Shown: positions 44,427-54,159 of the stretch, piece after piece
Numbering within the stretch: position 1 is the first letter of the stretch
How the letters are laid out: every line of letters starts with the position of its first letter
NCBI GenBank assembly: GCA_958352845.1
Contig: CATWQC010000013.1
Location: forward strand, 1-62,971
DNA from: an uncultured Collinsella sp.
GTDB taxonomy: Bacteria; Actinomycetota; Coriobacteriia; Coriobacteriales; Coriobacteriaceae
Direction of reading: 5' to 3'
Length of the DNA stretch: 62,971 bases
Notes under the pieces: model-generated
What the model was told of the DNA's origin: nothing
The model's input: only the letters and a program-made list of their open reading frames with translations
Databases searched by the model: none
Program-made: the position numbers and the translations under genes

Positions 44427-45191
44427 GTGTTGGAAGAGAACGTGTTGGATAAACCTCAATATGCAAAGGATGCGCCCGCGGGGGCAGCGCTCATCGCTCA
44501 GGCCATGGACCGGCGTGAAGGCGTTGGTCGCTACAAGGCCATGCAATCCATCATGGACTGGGACCGCTCGCGCCTGGCCTACAGGGCCGTCAAGCGCACA
44601 TTCGACATCGTATTCAGCGGTGCCGCGCTCGTCGCTATCGCGATCCCCAGTCTGGTGCTCGCGGCGCTCATCCGCCTGGAGAGCGAGGGCAGCCCCTTCT
44701 ACAGCCAGATCCGCGTGGGCCAGACTCGACCCGACGGCAGCTTGACTACTTTCCGCATGTGGAAGTTCCGAAGCATGTACAAGGACGCCGACGAGCGCCT
44801 GGTGGAGCTCAAGGAACAGAACGAGATCGCCGGCGCCATGTTCAAGATGAAGGAGGACCCGCGCGTCACCAGGATCGGCCGGTTCATCCGCAAGCACTCC
44901 ATCGACGAGTTCCCGCAGTTCCTCAACGTGTTCTTGGGCCAGATGTCTGTCGTGGGCCCGCGCCCGCCGCTGCCCAACGAGGTTGCGGAGTACACCGAGT
45001 ACGACCTGCAGCGTCTGGCAGTAAAACCAGGCATTACCGGCTGGTGGCAGGTCACTGAGCGCAACTCGACGGGATTCGACGGAATGGTCCGTCGTGACCT
45101 TGAATATATCGCCAAACGAGGCGCTTTCTTCGATTTGAAAATAATCCTACTCACAGTGATTGAGGTTGTCAGCGCAAATGGCGCTTGCTAA
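44427..45191 (+). CDS. Undecaprenyl-phosphate sugar phosphotransferase (phosphoglycosyl transferase)
   Basis: A 254-residue initiating enzyme that moves a sugar-1-phosphate onto undecaprenyl phosphate. One re-entrant or membrane helix near residues 57-85 follows a cytoplasmic N-terminus. The catalytic region has FRMWKFRSMYKDAD, KHSIDEFPQFLNVFLGQMS and VGPRPPLPNEV, then VKPGITGWWQV. This is the monotopic WcaJ/RfbP C-terminal type without the large membrane domain. The sugar cannot be deduced. It starts with GTG after a weak GGGGA site. Confidence 0.92.
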   Translation: MLEENVLDKPQYAKDAPAGAALIAQAMDRREGVGRYKAMQSIMDWDRSRLAYRAVKRTFDIVFSGAALVAIAIPSLVLAALIRLESEGSPFYSQIRVGQTRPDGSLTTFRMWKFRSMYKDADERLVELKEQNEIAGAMFKMKEDPRVTRIGRFIRKHSIDEFPQFLNVFLGQMSVVGPRPPLPNEVAEYTEYDLQRLAVKPGITGWWQVTERNSTGFDGMVRRDLEYIAKRGAFFDLKIILLTVIEVVSANGAC

Positions 45192-45984
45192 AGAGACAAG
45201 AGTGAAACACGAAGACGCCAGTTCAAGGGCTGTTCTTCCCGGGCGAATTGAAATCTTGGGCGCACCCGTCGACCCATGGACGATGGAGCAGACCGTCGAG
45301 GCGACCGACGCCCTCATCAAGGAGGGGCGCTTCGCCCACCTAATCGGCGTGAACGCCGACAAGCTGCTGCAGATGCGCGACGATCCAGAGATGGACGCAT
45401 GCGTGCGCCGATGCGAAATCGTGAATGCCGATGGCGCGTCCATGGTCATGGCCGCCAGGAAGCTGGGCGTGGACCTGCCCGGGCGCGTGGCCGGAATCGA
45501 CCTCATGTGGGAGTTGTGCGGACTGGCTGAGCGCGAGGGGCACAGGGTCTACCTGCTGGGCGCCAAGGCCGAGGTGGTCGCAAAAACCGCAGGGGTACTG
45601 TCCGAGAGGTATCCCAACATTGTCCTCGCTGGCTACCGTGACGGCTACTTCGGCGACGACGAGTTCGACGCCGTGATAGCCGAGGTTGAGCAGACTAAAC
45701 CCGACATCGTTTTCGTAGGCATTACCTCGCCCAAGAAGGAGCGCCTGATCGAGCGTTTCCGCGAGCTGGGCGCAATGGGCGCATTCGTGGGCGTGGGCGG
45801 CTCGTTCGACGTTGTCTCCGGCAACATCCCGCGAGCCCCGATGTGGATGCAGCGCGCGAACCTGGAGTGGCTCTTCCGCATGATGCAGGAGCCTAAGCGC
45901 CTGGTGAAGCGCTATCTAGTCGGTAACACCCGTTTCTACATGCTTCTCCGCAAGGAGTCAAAGAGGAGCAAGGCCAATGTCTAA
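45178..45984 (+). CDS. WecG/TagA/CpsF-family glycosyltransferase
   Basis: A GT26 enzyme that adds the second sugar on the lipid carrier. Characterised members transfer ManNAc (TagA) or ManNAcA (WecG). Motifs include GVNADKLLQM, NADGASMVM, VYLLGAKAEVV and GITSPKKERLIE. The ATG at 45178 overlaps the previous stop; GTG 45202 with AAGAGA upstream is an alternative. It precedes a UDP-GlcNAc 2-epimerase gene, so UDP-ManNAc is a likely donor. Confidence 0.9.
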   Translation: MALAKETRVKHEDASSRAVLPGRIEILGAPVDPWTMEQTVEATDALIKEGRFAHLIGVNADKLLQMRDDPEMDACVRRCEIVNADGASMVMAARKLGVDLPGRVAGIDLMWELCGLAEREGHRVYLLGAKAEVVAKTAGVLSERYPNIVLAGYRDGYFGDDEFDAVIAEVEQTKPDIVFVGITSPKKERLIERFRELGAMGAFVGVGGSFDVVSGNIPRAPMWMQRANLEWLFRMMQEPKRLVKRYLVGNTRFYMLLRKESKRSKANV

Positions 45985-47092
45985 GAAGAAAGTAATGCTC
46001 GTCTTCGGCACCCGCCCGGAGGCGATCAAGATGTGTCCGCTCGTCAACGAGCTGAAGGCACGCACGGATGAGTTCGAGACCGTCGTGACCGTGACGGGGC
46101 AGCACCGCGAGATGCTCGACCAGGTGCTGCGCGTCTTCGGCGTGACTCCCGACCACGACTTGGCGATCATGAAGCCGGGCCAGACACTGTTTGACGTTAC
46201 GTGCGACGTTCTGCTCAAGCTCAAGGCGGTCCTCGAGGACGAGAAACCCGACGTGGTTCTGGTTCACGGCGACACCACGACCAGCTTTGCGGCGGCCCTC
46301 GCGTGCTTCTACCTTCAGATCCCCGTGGGCCACGTCGAGGCGGGGCTGCGCACGCACGACATCTACAGTCCCTGGCCGGAGGAGTTCAACCGCCAGGCGG
46401 TCGACATCGTGAGCGAGTACTACTTCGCCCCCACGGAGGCGAGCAAGCAGAACCTGCTCGACGAGGGCAAGCCTGAGTCCAGGATCTGGGTCACCGGCAA
46501 CACCGGCATCGACGCCCTGCGTACCACCGTTCGCGATGGCTATACCCACCCCGAGCTCGAGTGGGCGGATGGCTCGCGCCTCATCCTCATCACGGCGCAC
46601 CGCCGCGAGAACCTGGGAGAGCCAATGCACCGCATGTTCCGCGCCATCCGCCGCGTTATGGAGGAGCATCCCGACACCAAGGCGATCTACCCCATCCACA
46701 TGAACCCGCTCGTCCGCAAGGCGGCGCACGAGGAGTTGGACGGCTTCGACCGTCTGCACATCATCGACCCGCTCGAGGTGCTCGACTTTCACAACTTCAT
46801 GGCCGCGAGCCACCTCATCCTCACCGACTCTGGCGGCATCCAGGAGGAGGCGCCTAGCCTGGGCAAGCCGGTGCTCGTGATGCGCGACACAACTGAGCGC
46901 CCCGAGGGCGTGGCCGCCGGCACGCTGAAGCTCGTCGGCACCGAGGAGGACGTCATCTACCGTGAGTTCAGTTGCCTTCTCTCCGATCAGGCTGAGTACG
47001 AGGCTATGAGCCGCGCCTCGAACCCCTATGGTGACGGGCATGCGAGCGAGCGGATCGCGGACGTACTGGCGGACGGTGAATACCGTGGGTAA
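45977..47092 (+). CDS. wecB: UDP-N-acetylglucosamine 2-epimerase (non-hydrolysing)
   Basis: WecB interconverts UDP-GlcNAc and UDP-ManNAc. The 371-residue protein shows FGTRPEAIKM near the start, VTGQHREMLDQ, HGDTTTSFA, GHVEAGLRTHD, EEFNRQAVD and TDSGGIQEEAP, all family landmarks. Together with the WecG/TagA-like transferase this points to ManNAc in the repeat unit. Its first codons overlap the upstream gene by eight bases. GC content is high, in contrast to genes further along. Confidence 0.95.
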   Translation: MSKKKVMLVFGTRPEAIKMCPLVNELKARTDEFETVVTVTGQHREMLDQVLRVFGVTPDHDLAIMKPGQTLFDVTCDVLLKLKAVLEDEKPDVVLVHGDTTTSFAAALACFYLQIPVGHVEAGLRTHDIYSPWPEEFNRQAVDIVSEYYFAPTEASKQNLLDEGKPESRIWVTGNTGIDALRTTVRDGYTHPELEWADGSRLILITAHRRENLGEPMHRMFRAIRRVMEEHPDTKAIYPIHMNPLVRKAAHEELDGFDRLHIIDPLEVLDFHNFMAASHLILTDSGGIQEEAPSLGKPVLVMRDTTERPEGVAAGTLKLVGTEEDVIYREFSCLLSDQAEYEAMSRASNPYGDGHASERIADVLADGEYRG

Positions 47093-48191
47093 GATACGCG
47101 TGCTTCTCCTAGTGAACCGTTGGTACCCGGACGGTGGCGTTGAGAACTTTCTCGAGCAGCTGGTGTCTGAGACCTCGGGTTCAATCGACTACGCGATAAT
47201 GTCTCTCACCACCCGCGTCGACTCCGATGCTGCCTGCATCAAGATCGGGCCGGTTCTGAGTTCCGAACGCGTGCAGGACATGTTCGCTCAAAGCTCCTCT
47301 ATAGCTTCGGTCATGCGGGAGGGTCATTACGACGTCGTGCACATCCAAGCAAGCAACGGCAGTGCCTTCTTCCTTGCTGACATTGCAAAGAAAGCGGGGA
47401 TCCCCCGTCGCATAATCCACTCGCACAACGCGGGGGCCGAGATTTCTGGTAACCCGTTGAAGAGGGCCGTGGGCGCAGCCTGTGCGTCGCTCTTTTCAGA
47501 CGCGCCGACCGATTTGTGGGCCTGCTCGGCGAACGCTGGCGAATATCTATTTGGCAAACGACCGTTTAACGTCTACTTTAATGGTATTGATCTCGTTAGG
47601 TTCGCCTTCTCTGAGCAGAAGCGCGCAAACATACGCGGCGAGCTCGGCGTGGCTGACGGCGAGTTCCTGCTTGGTAGCATCGGCCGCATAGCCCTGCAGA
47701 AGAATCCGCTTTACCAGCTTCAGGTGTTCTCCGAGCTGCGCAAGCTCGTTCCCGGGGCTCGATTCTGCATGGTTGGCAGCGGCGACATGGAGGTCGAACG
47801 TGATGCTGAGGCCGAGCGACTCGGTCTGGGCAGCTCGCTCATAAAGGTATCGAGGACCTCGGAAAGCGACGCCTACTATTCGGCTTTCGACGCACTGCTA
47901 TTGCCCTCCCTCTTTGAGGGCCTGCCCTTCGTTGGCATCGAAGGGCAGGCTGAAGGTCTTCCCATATACGGCTCCGACGTGCTTCCTCGCGAGTTGTCCA
48001 TCACTGACAGAATCTTATTCGCGTCCACCGACGAGGCGCCTTCCACCTGGGCGCGGCGTATCGCCGAGGGTATCGATAGGTATCGTATTGAAGAGCGCCC
48101 TTCGTATGCGGAAAAGATGCGCGCCGCCGGCTTCGACAGGGAGGCGTGCTTCGCAACGATTGCCATGGCCTACCGGGGTGGTGGCCGATGA
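47085..48191 (+). CDS. Glycosyltransferase family 4 protein
   Basis: A GT-B glycosyltransferase of 368 residues. The N-terminus (LLVNRWYPDGGVENFLEQL) and the donor-site region (IGRIALQKNPLYQL and LPSLFEGLPFVGIEGQAEG) are typical of GT4. Donor and acceptor are unknown. The start GTG at 47085 overlaps the wecB stop region, and GTG 47076 is an alternative. It is co-translated with the next GT4 gene through an ATGA overlap. Confidence 0.87.
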   Translation: MGKIRVLLLVNRWYPDGGVENFLEQLVSETSGSIDYAIMSLTTRVDSDAACIKIGPVLSSERVQDMFAQSSSIASVMREGHYDVVHIQASNGSAFFLADIAKKAGIPRRIIHSHNAGAEISGNPLKRAVGAACASLFSDAPTDLWACSANAGEYLFGKRPFNVYFNGIDLVRFAFSEQKRANIRGELGVADGEFLLGSIGRIALQKNPLYQLQVFSELRKLVPGARFCMVGSGDMEVERDAEAERLGLGSSLIKVSRTSESDAYYSAFDALLLPSLFEGLPFVGIEGQAEGLPIYGSDVLPRELSITDRILFASTDEAPSTWARRIAEGIDRYRIEERPSYAEKMRAAGFDREACFATIAMAYRGGGR

Positions 48192-49267
48192 TACAGAGGC
48201 GCACTAAGGTCCTCATGGTGGGGCCCGCACGCAACGAGCAAGGCGGTATCGCGACCGTCATCAACGACTACTATAAGGCTGGCATCGAGGACCGCTGCGA
48301 CATTACCTTTCTGCCGTGCACAGGCAAGGGGAGCAAACTTAAGAAGCTCGCGCAGGGTGTCTATGCCCTGGCGTGGGTTAAGCGACACTTGAGGGGCTTC
48401 GACGTGCTGCACGTCCACATGGGCGGCGGCAACAGCTTCGCCCGGGAGCGTTTCTTCGCCATGGCAGGTGTCGATGCCGGTGTGCCGACAATTCTGCACG
48501 TGCACGACGGCCTCTTTCGCGATACCTACGCGAATGCGCCCGAGAAGACCAGGTCGGACTACCGCAGGGTTTTCTCGGCGGTAGATAGAGTGGTCGCTCT
48601 TTCCGACTCATGGAAGGAGTACTTCTCCTCCGAGATATCAGGTTCGGACAATGTCGTTACGATTCCCAACGGTATCCACGTCCCCGAGGATGTAAACGAT
48701 CACAAGGAGCCGAACACGGTGCTGTTTCTGGGACACTTCGATGACAACAAGAACGCCACCGTACTCATACGCGCGATTTCTAGGGCGCGGGAGATCGTGC
48801 CTGGTATTCGAGCATATTTCGGTGCGGACGGCGACGTGGAGGGTGCGAAGGCGCTTGTTGCCGAGCTGGGCTGCGAGGACGCGTGCTCGATCTTGGGATG
48901 GGTCGGCTCGCGGGAGAAGCAGGCGCTGCTGGACATGTGCGCAATCTACTGTCTGCCGTCCAAGAACGAGGCCTTCCCCATGGGGCTCTTGGAGGCCATG
49001 GCGAACGGCTTGGCGGTCGTTGTGACCCCCGTGGGCGGCGTGCGTGACATCGTGGAGGACGGTAAGACCGGCGTTTTCGTTCCCGTCGATGATATAGATG
49101 CCCTAGTGGAGGCGATTGTGACACTATGCCGCGATAAGAACGAGCGCACCCGCGTTGCGAAGGCGGGTGCCGACATGGTGCGCGAGAATTACAACCTCGG
49201 CGCTGTCGTGTCTGAACTTGTAGGTGTTTATGAGGAGCTTGCTGGAGGTGGAACCGTTGACGCCTAA
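48188..49267 (+). CDS. Glycosyltransferase family 4 protein
   Basis: A second GT4 enzyme, 359 residues. It has MVGPARNEQGGIATVINDYY at the start and the donor-binding pattern PSKNEAFPMGLLEAMANGL with PVGGVRDIV in the C-terminal domain. Its ATG overlaps the stop of the preceding GT4 gene. No membrane segment is evident. The sugar specificity is unknown. Confidence 0.88.
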   Translation: MIQRRTKVLMVGPARNEQGGIATVINDYYKAGIEDRCDITFLPCTGKGSKLKKLAQGVYALAWVKRHLRGFDVLHVHMGGGNSFARERFFAMAGVDAGVPTILHVHDGLFRDTYANAPEKTRSDYRRVFSAVDRVVALSDSWKEYFSSEISGSDNVVTIPNGIHVPEDVNDHKEPNTVLFLGHFDDNKNATVLIRAISRAREIVPGIRAYFGADGDVEGAKALVAELGCEDACSILGWVGSREKQALLDMCAIYCLPSKNEAFPMGLLEAMANGLAVVVTPVGGVRDIVEDGKTGVFVPVDDIDALVEAIVTLCRDKNERTRVAKAGADMVRENYNLGAVVSELVGVYEELAGGGTVDA

Positions 49268-50006
49268 GGTGCTGCATTACTGCTGGTTCGGAGGAAAGCC
49301 CCTACCGCAAAAAGCTCAGGCAAACGTTGAGCGCTGGCAGGAGCTTATGCCGGATTATGAGATTGTCCGATGGGATGAATCGAACTTTGACGTTGATGAG
49401 TGCCCTTATGCCCGGGACGCTTACAAGGCAGGTAAATGGGCATTTGTGAGCGACTATGCGCGCTTCAAGGTCGTTTACGACAACGGCGGTACCTATATGG
49501 ACATAGGTAGTGAGCTTCTGAAGTCAATCGACCCGCTTGTCAAAGAATCGGGGTTCACTGCATGTGACTATGAGTCGCATGCAGTGAACCCCGGCCTAGT
49601 GCTCTCGGCTGGGGCTCACTCTGACTTAATCGGCGAGGTCCTTGAATCTTACCGAAATCTTGATTTCGTGGATTCCATTGAGTTCCTGTATTCCCATACC
49701 GTTAATCACATTTTCGGTGAGGTTCTTGAACGCTATGGCTATCAGTGGGGCGTAGACGCTCTATGGGAGTATGACGGTTTTAGGGTCTATCCGAGTGAGT
49801 ACTTCTGTCCAAAGCTCGACTTCGGTGGGTTTAAATGTACTAGTCGCACGTACTCCACCCATGTCAGTACCGCGAGTTGGTTGCCGGCCGGTGAGCGGTT
49901 TCGGATTGGCTTCATCAACAAGTGGGCCCCCTACGTGGGCAATTTCATTGCACGCAAGATCGCTCGTATTCTCTCGTTAACGTTATATAAGGGTGATACC
50001 CGATGA
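49257..50006 (+). CDS. GT32-type glycosyltransferase (DXD family)
   Basis: A 249-residue GT-A enzyme related to capsular polysaccharide and mannosyl transferases with a DXD motif (TcdA/Och1-like). IPK-type opening TPKVLHYCWFGGKPLP, then WAFVSDYARFKVVYDNGG and the metal site GTYMDIGSE are clear. The TTG at 49257 was chosen because GGAGGTGG is five bases upstream; the in-frame ATG at 49224 has no site. From here to about 55.9 kb base composition is more AT-rich than in the preceding genes. Confidence 0.85.
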   Translation: MTPKVLHYCWFGGKPLPQKAQANVERWQELMPDYEIVRWDESNFDVDECPYARDAYKAGKWAFVSDYARFKVVYDNGGTYMDIGSELLKSIDPLVKESGFTACDYESHAVNPGLVLSAGAHSDLIGEVLESYRNLDFVDSIEFLYSHTVNHIFGEVLERYGYQWGVDALWEYDGFRVYPSEYFCPKLDFGGFKCTSRTYSTHVSTASWLPAGERFRIGFINKWAPYVGNFIARKIARILSLTLYKGDTR

Positions 50007-50923
50007 TTACGGTATTCACTCCCACCTACAACAGGGCTTATTCGATAGCCCGTCTGTTCGACTCGCTTCAACGCCAGACTTGCAAGGATTTTGAGTGGGT
50101 TGTTGTGGATGATGGATCCACGGATGAGACGACTTCTTTGCTCGCAGAGCTTAAGGCAAATGCGACATTCCCCATGCATTTCGAAAGGCAGGAAAATGCC
50201 GGCAAGCATGTAGCGATTAATCGGGGAGTGAACCTTGCTCGTGGAGAATGGTTTTTTATCGTTGATTCCGATGATTGGCTACCGGATGATTCCATTGAGG
50301 TGAACTTGCGATATATCGCGCAAGTCGCTGATGACGATTCTTTTGCTGGCGTTTCCGGTGTGCGCGCGCGCGCTGACGGCTCACTGCTTCTTGGGGAGTC
50401 TGGCGTGTCTTTGAGCGACATGGATGAGAAGACGGTTGAACGGTTTACCGAGGAGTACATAGACTCTACGTCGTGTGATTTCAGGTTCAAATACAAGATG
50501 CCGGGCGACAGGGCAGAGATTGTGCGCACTGAACTAATCAAGCGTTTTCCTTTTCCGCGTTTCGAAGGCGAAAGATATCTTTCTGAATTCTATCTATGGC
50601 AGTCGATATCGGAATTGGATCTCAAGATTAGATGGTTCAATACGCCGACGTATTACGGCGACTATCTGGAAGATGGTCTTACGACCAATATGAAGGAGGT
50701 TATGCTGAAAAATCCGAGAGGGCGTTCTTTTATTGATGATTTCACGTTGGGGACTCACGTTCCGATCAAGGTGAAACTGAGATCTGCTGTTAATTATCTC
50801 CGGTACGGTAGTTATGCCGGCTGTGGTATAGGTTCGCTTGTATCCAGTTCTTGCCATCCTCTGATTGTTCTACTCGCCTTGCCTTTCGCCTGTTTGTTTC
50901 CTCTTAGAGGTGATGTTGAATGA
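50003..50923 (+). CDS. Glycosyltransferase family 2 protein
   Basis: A GT2 enzyme with TPTYNRAYSIARLFDSL at the N-terminus, VVVDDGSTDET, the lipid- or nucleotide-site RGEWFFIVDSDDWL, and a hydrophobic C-terminal segment that may anchor it. At 306 residues it is typical for capsule loci. Its ATG overlaps the upstream stop (ATGA), and its own stop overlaps the next ATG. Confidence 0.88.
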   Translation: MITVFTPTYNRAYSIARLFDSLQRQTCKDFEWVVVDDGSTDETTSLLAELKANATFPMHFERQENAGKHVAINRGVNLARGEWFFIVDSDDWLPDDSIEVNLRYIAQVADDDSFAGVSGVRARADGSLLLGESGVSLSDMDEKTVERFTEEYIDSTSCDFRFKYKMPGDRAEIVRTELIKRFPFPRFEGERYLSEFYLWQSISELDLKIRWFNTPTYYGDYLEDGLTTNMKEVMLKNPRGRSFIDDFTLGTHVPIKVKLRSAVNYLRYGSYAGCGIGSLVSSSCHPLIVLLALPFACLFPLRGDVE

Positions 50924-52200
50924 CGGGAAAAACGATTTCCCTAAGAAGTCAAGTTCTTGAGACGCGTCTTTTTACTGTCGTTAATCTCTCTGTTTTCTTA
51001 CTTGTCGCTTCGGTATTTGCTGTTTCTTTTTATCTACGAATGGGATTGAGCTCGGAGTTTGCGTATATTAACCTATTATTTTATGTTCCTTTGATTCTTC
51101 TAGCTGCTAAATGCGGATGTCGAATCGGGATTGGGCCTTTGATGTTTTGGCTCTTTCTGCTTTCCCTTTTTTTGGTGACCGAGCGAACGGCTGGCTCTTC
51201 GTTTCGGGACGTAGCGAAATTCTCCTTTCTTTACTGTTTGCCCCTATTAGTCTGCCAGCTGAGATTTGGCTCGTCGCAGGATCAGCGTCGGGCTTTGGCC
51301 AAGGCAATAATTAGAACATCAAACGCGTTCGTATTTCTTGTCTTTGGCATTCTTGTGCTCGATTGCTTTACGGGTTCCGCTTGCATGGCTGCAATATCAA
51401 ATGCGGCTATGAAAGAGATGTCTGGATGGGTTTCGCCGGAAATTTCATCGAGGCATGTCTCCATATGGGGCCATTATCTCAGCACAGCAGGGTTTTATCT
51501 CGTTTTTTACTATATGAATATTGCATACGAGCGAATCGTTGGTGAGTCGTTGGTCAACATCAAGCTCTTGTATGTAGTTGCGACATTAGGCATCCTCTCC
51601 ACAGGCGGTAAAACCGCCATTGTGATTTACCTGTTATCTGTAATTTGGCTTAACACTACTAGTAAGGATGCGATAAAGAACGCGATTGCCCTGAGCGTTT
51701 TTCTTGGCGTGCTTTATTTTGTCGGCGCGTTCGATGTCGTGCTTGATCGTTTTGGTGCGTCAGATTTATCGAGTGGAAGGAACGGCTCAGTTGAGCTTGT
51801 CCTTTCTTACGAAACTCCACGTATTTTCTGCGGATACGGTGAGGGTTACACCGCGCATTTTACTTCATTTATCGACAGAGGCACGGTATCTATGTTTTCC
51901 GAGTATTCCCTCTTGACGCTCGCATTTAAATTTGGACTTGTATTTGCAGTTGGTGCAGCGTTTCTTATCTTGCTGCCATCAATTAAGACCTCTGTTGCAA
52001 CGGGAAACTATTCTATTCTGTTCCTGGGAATTTTGATGCTTACTTACTTCTCGACCTTTAACGGCATGGCCAATATTCCGGATGTCTACCACGTTATGGC
52101 TTTATTTTGCTTAGTGCTTAATCTGCTGGGTGAACGCACCTCTAAAAATGACTCTGTCGACTCCGCAGTCAGTGACGTCATCGGCCCGAAGGGTTTATGA
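50920..52200 (+). CDS. Probable polysaccharide polymerase (Wzy-like membrane protein)
   Basis: A 426-residue protein with about ten predicted membrane segments and a large extracytoplasmic loop in the C-terminal half (around residues 275-330). It is in the position and has the topology expected for Wzy, which joins repeat units outside the membrane. Wzy proteins are too variable for a firm motif call. TGGKTAIVIYLLSVIW and FGLVFAVGAAFLILL illustrate the hydrophobic pattern. Overlapping starts and stops tie it to the flanking GT2 genes. Confidence 0.75.
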   Translation: MTGKTISLRSQVLETRLFTVVNLSVFLLVASVFAVSFYLRMGLSSEFAYINLLFYVPLILLAAKCGCRIGIGPLMFWLFLLSLFLVTERTAGSSFRDVAKFSFLYCLPLLVCQLRFGSSQDQRRALAKAIIRTSNAFVFLVFGILVLDCFTGSACMAAISNAAMKEMSGWVSPEISSRHVSIWGHYLSTAGFYLVFYYMNIAYERIVGESLVNIKLLYVVATLGILSTGGKTAIVIYLLSVIWLNTTSKDAIKNAIALSVFLGVLYFVGAFDVVLDRFGASDLSSGRNGSVELVLSYETPRIFCGYGEGYTAHFTSFIDRGTVSMFSEYSLLTLAFKFGLVFAVGAAFLILLPSIKTSVATGNYSILFLGILMLTYFSTFNGMANIPDVYHVMALFCLVLNLLGERTSKNDSVDSAVSDVIGPKGL

Positions 52201-52201
52201 G

Positions 52202-53152
52202 ATGGAGATGCCTTCAGTGAATTCAAACGCCCCATTAGTCAGTGTCGTGATCCCGACATATTCACGTTCTGACATGCTGACTCGGGCAATGGAAAGTGTT
52301 AATGCCCAGACTTACCCCAATATCGAGATTGTTGTCGTAGATGACAATGGTAAAGGCACGAATCAACAGCTTGAGACTCAAGCTCGTGTTCTTGCATTCG
52401 AGACTCGGCCGGGCGTTGAATTGCATTATGTCGTTCGCGAAAAAAACGGAGGCGGATCGCTTGCGCGTAACACTGGCATCGATGCCTCAAAGGCCGATTT
52501 TGTTGCCTTTCTTGACGATGATGATGAGTTTCTACCGCGCAAGCTAGAGCTGCAGATGGAACCAATGTCCGATTCTAATGTCTCGTTGACCTATGCGCAC
52601 TGCAAGGGCGTCCAACCCGATGGCACAGAGATTTACTACCGCCGAGTCTGCAATGGGGTGCCTGTTTTTGAGCAGGCCTACTGCGGCTGTATTGCGGCGA
52701 CGAGCCAATGGCTGGCGCGCAAGGATGCGTTACGGAGCGTCGGTTGCTTCAGCGATACGCCTGCGAAGCAGGACTCCATTCTCATGTTCAAGCTTTTGAT
52801 AGCGGGCTTCCAGATCAGATGCGTCCCCGAGGTGCTCTCAGTCTACTACGATGACTTAGGGACGGTGAGGATAAGCACGAGCGGCAAGTCTTTGGCGGGG
52901 GAGCTGAACTATGATCGGCTCATACGGGAGTATTCTGGGATGTTTACGCTCAACCAAAGGCGTCGTGTAGAGCATGCGATGCACTATCGCGTCGGCATGA
53001 TGCTCGTTGGAATGAACGCGAGTGCTGAGGGCGCAGTCCAGCTATTATCCTCGTTTGCGCTTGCTCCCTTTGCTTTTATACATAAAGCATATCGCGTTGT
53101 TGGTCACAATGCGAAGCAGGCTCTTAAGAAACTTAATGCTCATCGTGGTTAG
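52202..53152 (+). CDS. Glycosyltransferase family 2 protein
   Basis: A GT2 enzyme, 316 residues from ATG 52202. It has VSVVIPTYSRSDMLTRAM, VVVDDNGKGTN, GGSLARNTGIDASKADF and the acidic DXD segment VAFLDDDDEF. It starts right after the polymerase stop. ATG 52208 is an alternative start. Acceptor unknown. Confidence 0.86.
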   Translation: MEMPSVNSNAPLVSVVIPTYSRSDMLTRAMESVNAQTYPNIEIVVVDDNGKGTNQQLETQARVLAFETRPGVELHYVVREKNGGGSLARNTGIDASKADFVAFLDDDDEFLPRKLELQMEPMSDSNVSLTYAHCKGVQPDGTEIYYRRVCNGVPVFEQAYCGCIAATSQWLARKDALRSVGCFSDTPAKQDSILMFKLLIAGFQIRCVPEVLSVYYDDLGTVRISTSGKSLAGELNYDRLIREYSGMFTLNQRRRVEHAMHYRVGMMLVGMNASAEGAVQLLSSFALAPFAFIHKAYRVVGHNAKQALKKLNAHRG

Positions 53153-53159
53153 GAATTGC

Positions 53160-54062
53160 ATGTTATTAAGAAAAGCCGCTCGCTATGTTAGGCACCCTTC
53201 GCTTGTTGGGTTCGAGATTGAGAGACGTTCCAGGCTGCGTGAGGTCAGTAAATTTGATTTTCGCCCTTACACGAGCGCACCTATCAGCAATAATACATAT
53301 ATATCTCTTACAAGCTATGGGGCGCGTCTCAATGCGGTCCATATGGCCATCCGTTCCCTACTCATGCAATCAGTGAGACCCTCAAAGGTTCTGCTTTATC
53401 TTGATGAGTCTATCCAAAGGGACACGCTTTCCGATGATTTGCTTGACCTTGAACAATATGGTCTTGAAATCAGAATGGGTTACGAGGATTTGGGGCCGCA
53501 CAAGAAATATCTCTTCGCATTTCAAGAGTTCCCGGACTCGCTCATTATCACAGCGGACGATGACCTCATCTACCCAGCAGATATGGTCGAATCGCTTCTC
53601 ACGGCCCACGAGACTGTTCCCTATTGCGTTGTGGCAAGGCGCTGCCATCTCATAGGGTTTGATGCTGCGGGAGATTTACTTCCTTATGAAAAATGGGGCT
53701 GGGAGCATAAGGACGCTTTTTCAGTCCCCAGCCGCCGGTTGCTTGCAACCGGTGGCGCCGGGGCGTTGTATCCTGTCGCAGCCTTCGACCTCGCATCGCT
53801 GGATATAGAGGCCATACGTGGAGTAGCCTGGCCTGCAGATGACCTTTATCTCAAGTTCTTCGAGCTCGCCAACGGCATCGAGGTGGCATATGCTCCGAAC
53901 AGACAGAATCATCCCTATCAATTGGAGGGTCCTCGTTCAGACGCTCTTTGCAACGCGAATGTGGCGGGAGGGCGTAACGATGCCATCATGGCCGAGCTCA
54001 TGTGCCGATATGGATTGAGACCATCGTATTTCGAGGAGGGATATCGTGTGACTTCTTCCTAA
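53160..54062 (+). CDS. Probable glycosyltransferase of an uncharacterised capsule family
   Basis: A 300-residue protein whose SLTSYGARLNAVHMAIRSLL and SLIITADDDLIYPADMVE segments look like a GT-A fold with a DDD metal site. Proteins of this type recur in capsule loci, but the activity is not established. The C-terminal half contains an apparently charged, Trp-rich region (YEKWGWEHKDAF). The ATG at 53160 is preceded by TAGGAA at five bases; longer in-frame starts would overlap the previous gene. It is the last intact gene before a decayed acetyltransferase. Confidence 0.7.
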   Translation: MLLRKAARYVRHPSLVGFEIERRSRLREVSKFDFRPYTSAPISNNTYISLTSYGARLNAVHMAIRSLLMQSVRPSKVLLYLDESIQRDTLSDDLLDLEQYGLEIRMGYEDLGPHKKYLFAFQEFPDSLIITADDDLIYPADMVESLLTAHETVPYCVVARRCHLIGFDAAGDLLPYEKWGWEHKDAFSVPSRRLLATGGAGALYPVAAFDLASLDIEAIRGVAWPADDLYLKFFELANGIEVAYAPNRQNHPYQLEGPRSDALCNANVAGGRNDAIMAELMCRYGLRPSYFEEGYRVTSS

Positions 54063-54159
54063 TGTTCAGAATAGGCTTTCGCAATCCAAGGCTAATGCAT
54101 GGCTTGAGACTAACATGCAGGAACTGAGGGGGATCGGCTCTCTCGGTTGAGCGACGGCC